A DNA stretch of 64,000 nt from Candidatus Bathyarchaeota archaeon. Its GTDB lineage: Archaea; Thermoproteota; Bathyarchaeia; Bathyarchaeales; Bathycorpusculaceae. Below the pieces are notes generated by a model. That model saw only the letters and a list, made by a program, of their open reading frames with translations. It ran no database searches and was not told the origin of the DNA. Shown piece after piece: positions 59,914 through 64,000 of the stretch. The translations under genes and the position numbers were made by a program. The stretch is from NCBI GenBank assembly GCA_026014545.1, contig JAOZIH010000002.1, forward strand, positions 62,001-126,000, written 5' to 3'. The stretch's first letter is position 1, and each line of letters begins with the position of its first letter.

Positions 59914-60575
59914 TAAAAATAGGAGGCAGCCTAGCCGAGAGCCCTGAACAGCTGAAAGCCTTAGGCTTTAAACTAAGTGAGCTAGCAAAGAAATATGCTG
60001 TTACTGTTGTGCCAGGTGGAGGCCGCTTCGCTGACATGGTAAGGGAGATTGATAGGCGCTTCGCTTTATCCAGCATGCTTGCGCATAGAATGGCGATTCT
60101 GGGCATGGACCAGTATGGGTTGCTGCTGACGCAAATCATTCCAAACTCCGTTGCAACCTACCTGCTCAGCGACGCAAGACAACTGTCAGAGATTGGTGCT
60201 GTGCCCATTTTTTTGCCATCGCGGCTAATGTTCAAGGAAGATCCGTTGGAGAATTCGTGGGATGTCACTTCAGACTCGATTGCCGCTTATGTTGCCAGTC
60301 GCTTGGGCGCAGCAAAATTGCTGCTAGTTACCGATGTGGATGGAATTTTCACAGAGGATCCAAAGCAGTACGCGGACGCGGCTCTGATAGAGCGGTCATC
60401 AACCGGGGAGCTACTAAGGCTGAATAAGCGAACCAGTGTTGACCGTCACTTGCCTAAGCTGCTTTTAGAAATGCCAATGGATTGCTATGTGGTTAATGGG
60501 AACTATCCTGAAAGAGTAGCTGCCATCTTGGACGGGCAGCACACTGTTTGCACATTTATCGCTCCGAGAAAATAA
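59901..60575 (+). CDS. mfnE: [5-(aminomethyl)furan-3-yl]methyl phosphate kinase MfnE
   Basis: A 224-residue amino-acid-kinase-fold enzyme. The start AVIKIGGSLAESPEQL, VVPGGGRFADMVR and LLVTDVDGIFTEDP are typical. MfnE phosphorylates the furan phosphate to the diphosphate that MfnF uses. Start inside the mfnF end. The transaminase MfnC, needed to make the amino form, is not in this window. Confidence 0.92.
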   Translation: MDAVIKIGGSLAESPEQLKALGFKLSELAKKYAVTVVPGGGRFADMVREIDRRFALSSMLAHRMAILGMDQYGLLLTQIIPNSVATYLLSDARQLSEIGAVPIFLPSRLMFKEDPLENSWDVTSDSIAAYVASRLGAAKLLLVTDVDGIFTEDPKQYADAALIERSSTGELLRLNKRTSVDRHLPKLLLEMPMDCYVVNGNYPERVAAILDGQHTVCTFIAPRK

Positions 60576-60582
60576 CACTATT

Positions 60583-60589
60583 TTTTATA
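60583..60589 (+). promoter_or_regulatory. TATA-like box for DUF362 gene
   Basis: TTTTATA centred about 28 bases before the ATG at 60614, pointing to a leaderless transcript separate from the mfn operon. Confidence 0.4.
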
Positions 60590-60613
60590 GGCCAAGCATG
60601 AGTGTATATGTGT

Positions 60614-61444
60614 ATGCAAGAGCTTCCACTTGTAGCTGTTGTTAAAGGCGAGCGTGGTCATGCGCCGGTTTTCAAAGCCTTAGACCTAATCGACTACAAG
60701 AGCGCTCTTGTCGGCTACGATAAAGTGCTTATCAAAGTTAACTTCATAACCAACAAAACCTGGGATACGGGGGCAACCACCGATCCCGTGGTGGTGGAGG
60801 CCATAATCAAGAAGCTTGAAGTGCTGCCCGTGAAAATCTACGTGGTCGAGTCGGATGCTACCATCACCAACGCGGATAAAGCCTTCGAAGTTACGGGTAT
60901 GAAGGACATGTGCCAACGAAATGGCGTTGAATGGCTTAATCTGCGGCACGTTAAAGATAAGGTTACCCTTGCTATACCTGACGGTGAAGCGCTTAAGAGC
61001 ATAACTGTGCCGCGAATAGTTACTGAATCCGCCGTCATCAGCGCCGCCAAGCTAAAAACGCATGTGGATACGGGCGTAACGTTGGGCATGAAGAACATGT
61101 TCGGGCTGCTTCCTGAGAAATTTAAAGGCAAATACCATTTGAAAGGCATAAGCAAAGTGGTTGTTGACATTAACACGGTGCTTAAACCCGCGCTAACTGT
61201 TATCGACGGCTTTGTAGGCATGGAAGGCAAAGGCCCCATAGACGGCACACCAGTACCGATGAACCTCATCATCGCGGGAAAAGACCCTGTAGCCACTGAC
61301 GCCGCTGCTTGCCGAGCCATGGGGTTCAATCCATACGAGGTAAGCCACATAAGGCGGGCCAGCGAAAAAGGCTTAGGATGTATCGAAGCGCAAATCGTGG
61401 GCGAAAAACTCGAAGCAGTAGCCAAGCAATTCAAAAGAAACTGA
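60614..61444 (+). CDS. DUF362 family protein
   Basis: A DUF362 protein of about 276 residues (full domain length) without an added ferredoxin domain. Family motifs: VLIKVNFITNKTWDTGATTDP near the N-terminus, KLKTHVDTGVTLGMKNMFG near residue 155 and the C-terminal DPVATDAAACRAMGF. The function is unknown; many members are near Fe-S or redox genes. GTG 60602 and ATG 60608 are in frame, but the ATG at 60614 fits the TATA spacing. It lies between the methanofuran and hydrogenase genes. Confidence 0.82.
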   Translation: MQELPLVAVVKGERGHAPVFKALDLIDYKSALVGYDKVLIKVNFITNKTWDTGATTDPVVVEAIIKKLEVLPVKIYVVESDATITNADKAFEVTGMKDMCQRNGVEWLNLRHVKDKVTLAIPDGEALKSITVPRIVTESAVISAAKLKTHVDTGVTLGMKNMFGLLPEKFKGKYHLKGISKVVVDINTVLKPALTVIDGFVGMEGKGPIDGTPVPMNLIIAGKDPVATDAAACRAMGFNPYEVSHIRRASEKGLGCIEAQIVGEKLEAVAKQFKRN

Positions 61445-61768
61445 ACAAACCACTAAACGCTCGGCCTTAGCAAAATTGGAAAACATTAAACTATATTACA
61501 CAGGCGCGTCATCATATTTGGCGGCTATTAGTGGTTCATTGCAGAAACCTATAGAGGGGGGTCTACTTCGGCAGCAGCGGTAAGCCAGTTGATGCTGTCA
61601 TTTGGAGTTTAAAATTAGCAGAGAATACTCTCTTCAGCGTGCATAATTGTGTCGCTTTATGGATATAGTTGGTCTTTCGCTTGAAAATTCAAACTAAGAT
61701 GGAAAAACCAATGAAAGCACGGCTTAAGCTTTATGTAGTTGTTATGCAATTTGAAAAGCTATCCATGA
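61445..61768. other. Intergenic region between DUF362 and hydrogenase genes
   Basis: Holds repeat copy B at 61512-61574. A short frame through the repeat (ending QKPIEGGLLRQQ-R and a stop at 61578-61580 region) has no start or binding site. AT-rich blocks further right could contain the hydrogenase promoter. Nothing else recognised. Confidence 0.5.
61512..61574 (+). repeat. 63-bp dispersed repeat, copy B
   Basis: Matches the minus strand of 16473-16535 at 57 of 63 bases with no gaps. The core GCAGAAACCTATAGAGGG is identical. Sequence beyond both ends is unrelated, so the shared unit is short and sharply bounded on the right. Confidence 0.75.
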
Positions 61769-61858
61769 ATGGTGCTTAACAAAATGTTGCACAAGACAAA
61801 GCCCAAAGTCACCATTCCCAAAAACTTGAAAGAGCATCTGAAGGTGCAAAATAAATGA
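61769..61858 (+). CDS. Possible 29-residue leader peptide overlapping mvhG start
   Basis: ATG at 61769 opens a 29-codon frame (basic, ending HLKVQNK) whose TGA overlaps the mvhG ATG as ATGA. A shorter start exists at 61784. No family is recognised. It may be a translational coupler or the remnant of a degraded upstream hydrogenase gene; it may also be chance. Confidence 0.3.
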   Translation: MVLNKMLHKTKPKVTIPKNLKEHLKVQNK

Positions 61859-62835
61859 GTATGAATAAAAAACTGAAAATAGCCTTCTACTGGGCTGCAA
61901 GCTGCGGCGGATGCGAAATAGCGGTTTTGGACATAAACGAGAAAATTCTTGATGTAGTGAAAATCGCTGACATCGTGTTCTGGCCTGTAGCGCTCGATGT
62001 TAAATACGCAGATGTTGAAGCGATGCCGGACAAGTACATTGACATCACCTTCTTTAACGGGTCTATTCGCAACAGTGAACAGGAGTACATGGCCAAACTC
62101 CTGCGGAAAAAGTCCAAGACGCTGGTGGCTTTTGGTTCATGCGCTCACGAGGGATGCGTGCCTGGCTTAGCTAATCTGCATGACAGCAAAGAAATTCTTG
62201 AACACGTTTACTTGAAAGAAAAGTCAGTTGTGAACCCTGAAGGCGTTATTCCCCAGCCCGAGACAAAAGTTAAAGAGGGCGTTCTTGAGATTCCAGAATT
62301 CTACGACATTGTAAAAACCCTAGCGCAAACAGTAGATGTAGACTACTACTTGCCTGGTTGCCCACCGCCTGTTCCGCTCATAGTTAACGCCATAGACGCC
62401 ATCGCAAAAAACGAACTTCCACCGAAAGGCTCAGTGCTTGCACCGTTGAAGGCGGTGTGTGACGAATGCCCCCGAAAAAGAGAAAACAAGAAAATCACCA
62501 AGATTTATCGAGTGCATGAGAAGGCTCCTGAACCCGAGAAATGTCTCCTTGAGCAAGGAATACTCTGCATGGGTCCAGCCACTCGTAGCGGTTGCGGCGC
62601 GCAGTGCTTAAAAGTGGACATGCCTTGCACAGGCTGTGGCGGAGCTGCACCGAACATGCCGGAGCTTGGCGCTGGAATGATAACGGCATTAGCCGCTATA
62701 CTTGGCTATGACGAGAAGTCGGCGTCTCTAGAGGATGTTGAGAAACTAATGGCTCAAGTAAAGGATCCGGTTGGCACGTTCTATATGTATTCTCTTCCAG
62801 CTTCAATTCTACGAAGAAAGGTGATGAAGAAATGA
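61855..62835 (+). CDS. mvhG: F420-non-reducing [NiFe] hydrogenase small subunit MvhG
   Basis: A 326-residue small subunit. Fe-S cluster cysteines: SCGGCE near residue 18, CAHEGC near 97, CPPP near 168, then CDECPRK, CLLEQGILC and the C-terminal CGAQCLKVDMPCTGCGG, together ligating three clusters. It relays electrons from the NiFe site, in methanogens to MvhD and heterodisulfide reductase. No mvhD is seen upstream. GAAGGTG lies nine bases before the ATG. Overlaps mvhA by ATGA. Confidence 0.88.
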   Translation: MSMNKKLKIAFYWAASCGGCEIAVLDINEKILDVVKIADIVFWPVALDVKYADVEAMPDKYIDITFFNGSIRNSEQEYMAKLLRKKSKTLVAFGSCAHEGCVPGLANLHDSKEILEHVYLKEKSVVNPEGVIPQPETKVKEGVLEIPEFYDIVKTLAQTVDVDYYLPGCPPPVPLIVNAIDAIAKNELPPKGSVLAPLKAVCDECPRKRENKKITKIYRVHEKAPEPEKCLLEQGILCMGPATRSGCGAQCLKVDMPCTGCGGAAPNMPELGAGMITALAAILGYDEKSASLEDVEKLMAQVKDPVGTFYMYSLPASILRRKVMKK

Positions 62836-64000
62836 AAGAAGTAAGCATAAACCCAATTACTCGCCTCGAAGGCCACGGTAGCATTTCCATATTCCTCAAC
62901 GACGAAGGCGATGTGGAAAATGCATATTTGAAAATCCCTGAACTCCGAGGATTTGAGAAATTCTGTGAGGGAAGACGCGCTGAGCTTATGCCTCTCCTGA
63001 CGACGAGAATCTGCGGAGTCTGCCCTGTCGCCCACCACTTCGCCTCAACTAAAGCCTTAGACGCCGCATTCAATGTAGAACCACCTTCCGCAGCCAAGAA
63101 ACTCAGAGAACTAATGTACGCTGGCTACATAATCTACGACCACATATTGCATTTCTACTACTTGGGCGGACCCGACTTCATTGTTGGCCCGGATGCCCCG
63201 CCAGAAAAGCGCAACGTCTTGGGTGTCATAGAAAAAGCAGGCTTGGACATAGGTAAAGAAGTCATAAAGCACCGAGCCTACGGGCAGAAGATAACTGAGA
63301 TTCTCGGCGGTAAAGCTACACATCCCGTGTGCGGCTTGCCAGGCGGCATCTCAAAGCCCCTGAGCGAGGAGAATAGGCGAGAAATCGAGAAGATGGCTGC
63401 TTCCTCCGTGGAATTTGCCAAATTAAGCCTGAGACTCTTCCAGGATATAGTTTTAGGCAACAGCGCTTACGTTGACATGATTAAGAGCGACGCGTACACC
63501 ATGAAGACATACTACATGGGCTTGGTGGATGACAAAAACAGAGTTAACTTTTACGATGGAAAAATCAGAGTAGCAGACCCAAATGGCCATGAATTCCTAA
63601 AGTTTGCACCCAAAGACTACCTCCAGCACATTGGCGAGCATGTGGAGCAATGGACGTACTCCAAGTTTCCGTTCCTGAAGAAAGTAGGGTGGAAAGGCTT
63701 GGTCTACGGCGCCGACAGCGGCATTTACCGTGTAGGCCCACTTGGGCGATTGAACGCAGCTGATGGTATGGCTACACCGCTTGCACAAGCCGAGTACGAA
63801 GTAATGTACAAAACTTTAGGCAAACCAGTACATGGCACTTTAGCGTTTCACTGGGCTCGTCTAATCGAGTTGCTTTATGCTGCTGAGCGCGCGCTTGAGC
63901 TGGCGAAAGACCCAGAAATCACAAGCACGAACATACGTAATAAGCCCGGCGAGCCGGGAGAAGGCGTCGGCGTTGTTGAAGCAGCAAGGGGCACGCTGTA
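62832..64000 (+). CDS. mvhA: F420-non-reducing [NiFe] hydrogenase large subunit MvhA (3' end cut by window)
   Basis: A partial gene of 389 codons, open at the window end. The N-terminal NiFe ligand motif RICGVCPVAHH (about residue 57) has both cysteines and the following His, after ITRLEGHGS at the start. The C-terminal D-P-C-x2-C motif would lie beyond the window. The sequence fits group 3 (Mvh-like) cytoplasmic hydrogenases that interact with heterodisulfide reductase. Directly coupled to mvhG. Confidence 0.9.
   Translation, partial: MKEVSINPITRLEGHGSISIFLNDEGDVENAYLKIPELRGFEKFCEGRRAELMPLLTTRICGVCPVAHHFASTKALDAAFNVEPPSAAKKLRELMYAGYIIYDHILHFYYLGGPDFIVGPDAPPEKRNVLGVIEKAGLDIGKEVIKHRAYGQKITEILGGKATHPVCGLPGGISKPLSEENRREIEKMAASSVEFAKLSLRLFQDIVLGNSAYVDMIKSDAYTMKTYYMGLVDDKNRVNFYDGKIRVADPNGHEFLKFAPKDYLQHIGEHVEQWTYSKFPFLKKVGWKGLVYGADSGIYRVGPLGRLNAADGMATPLAQAEYEVMYKTLGKPVHGTLAFHWARLIELLYAAERALELAKDPEITSTNIRNKPGEPGEGVGVVEAARGTL

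Noticed and set aside
1-64000. CRISPR arrays, rRNA, tRNA or intact insertion sequences
   Set aside because: No regularly spaced repeats, no rRNA or tRNA signatures and no transposase gene were recognised by eye.

Overview
This window is archaeal chromosome, most likely from a member of the Bathyarchaeia or a close TACK-branch relative. The information genes are archaeal: TBP, TFB, a TFE-beta (RPC34-like) subunit, archaeal DnaG, family-B DNA polymerase, the S15 and L40e ribosomal proteins, Gar1, pelota, KEOPS subunits and an archaeal-type RNase P RNA. TFE-beta is a TACK-type gene, while the methanofuran pathway and the Mvh-type hydrogenase are typical of methanogens and their C1-metabolising relatives. 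The lineage call is inference. Many starts are GTG or TTG, and several genes have a TATA-like box 25-30 bases before the start codon, which suggests leaderless transcripts.

Layout. 0.2-3.5 kb: a membrane polyferredoxin, a NosD-like beta-helix protein and a DsbD/TauE-like membrane protein in one operon. 3.6-5.8 kb: S15, RecJ-like nuclease and Pcc1. 6-7.8 kb: a TspO-like membrane protein and a cation-diffusion transporter. 7.8-10 kb: Kae1, Bud32 and XTPase, divergent from TFE-beta, RlmE, a DUF4152-like protein and a SpoIIM-like protein. 12.5-16.2 kb: NadC, L40e, DUF116, a zinc-ribbon coiled-coil protein, TFB and Gar1. 16.6-22.7 kb: one chemotaxis operon read cheY-cheD-cheC-cheC-cheR-cheA plus an unknown last gene. 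23-27 kb: surface proteins and an ABC importer lacking its binding protein. 27.3-35 kb: housekeeping and central carbon genes (VOC protein, RNase H, class II aldolase, malic enzyme), then a TrmB regulator, a flippase-like protein and an acetyltransferase. 35-49.9 kb: zincin-like protein, CTP synthase, DnaG, DNA polymerase, aldehyde ferredoxin oxidoreductase, pelota, TBP, tRNA thiolation enzyme, Fap7-like kinase and PhzF-like protein. 49.9-50.3 kb: rnpB, followed by an AT-rich two-gene wHTH/HEPN-like cassette and several surface proteins. 54.8-60.6 kb: methanofuran cluster (a divergent HisA-like gene, then mfnB-A-D-F-E). 60.6-64 kb: a DUF362 protein and the mvhG-mvhA hydrogenase genes, the last cut by the window end.

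How they fit together. Methanofuran synthesis, a ferredoxin-linked aldehyde oxidoreductase and an Mvh-type hydrogenase point to an anaerobe with tetrahydromethanopterin/methanofuran C1 chemistry and H2-dependent or H2-evolving redox balance. The chemotaxis operon indicates motility or surface-structure control. No CRISPR array, complete insertion sequence, rRNA or tRNA was recognised.

Most notable points: a DnaG gene whose conserved N-terminus has no ATG/GTG/TTG but has an ACG ideally spaced after a strong ribosome binding site; a DNA polymerase with intact polymerase motifs but eroded exonuclease motifs; a 63-bp repeat present twice 45 kb apart; a structured-RNA candidate near 34.7 kb; and a HisA-like gene divergent from the methanofuran genes.
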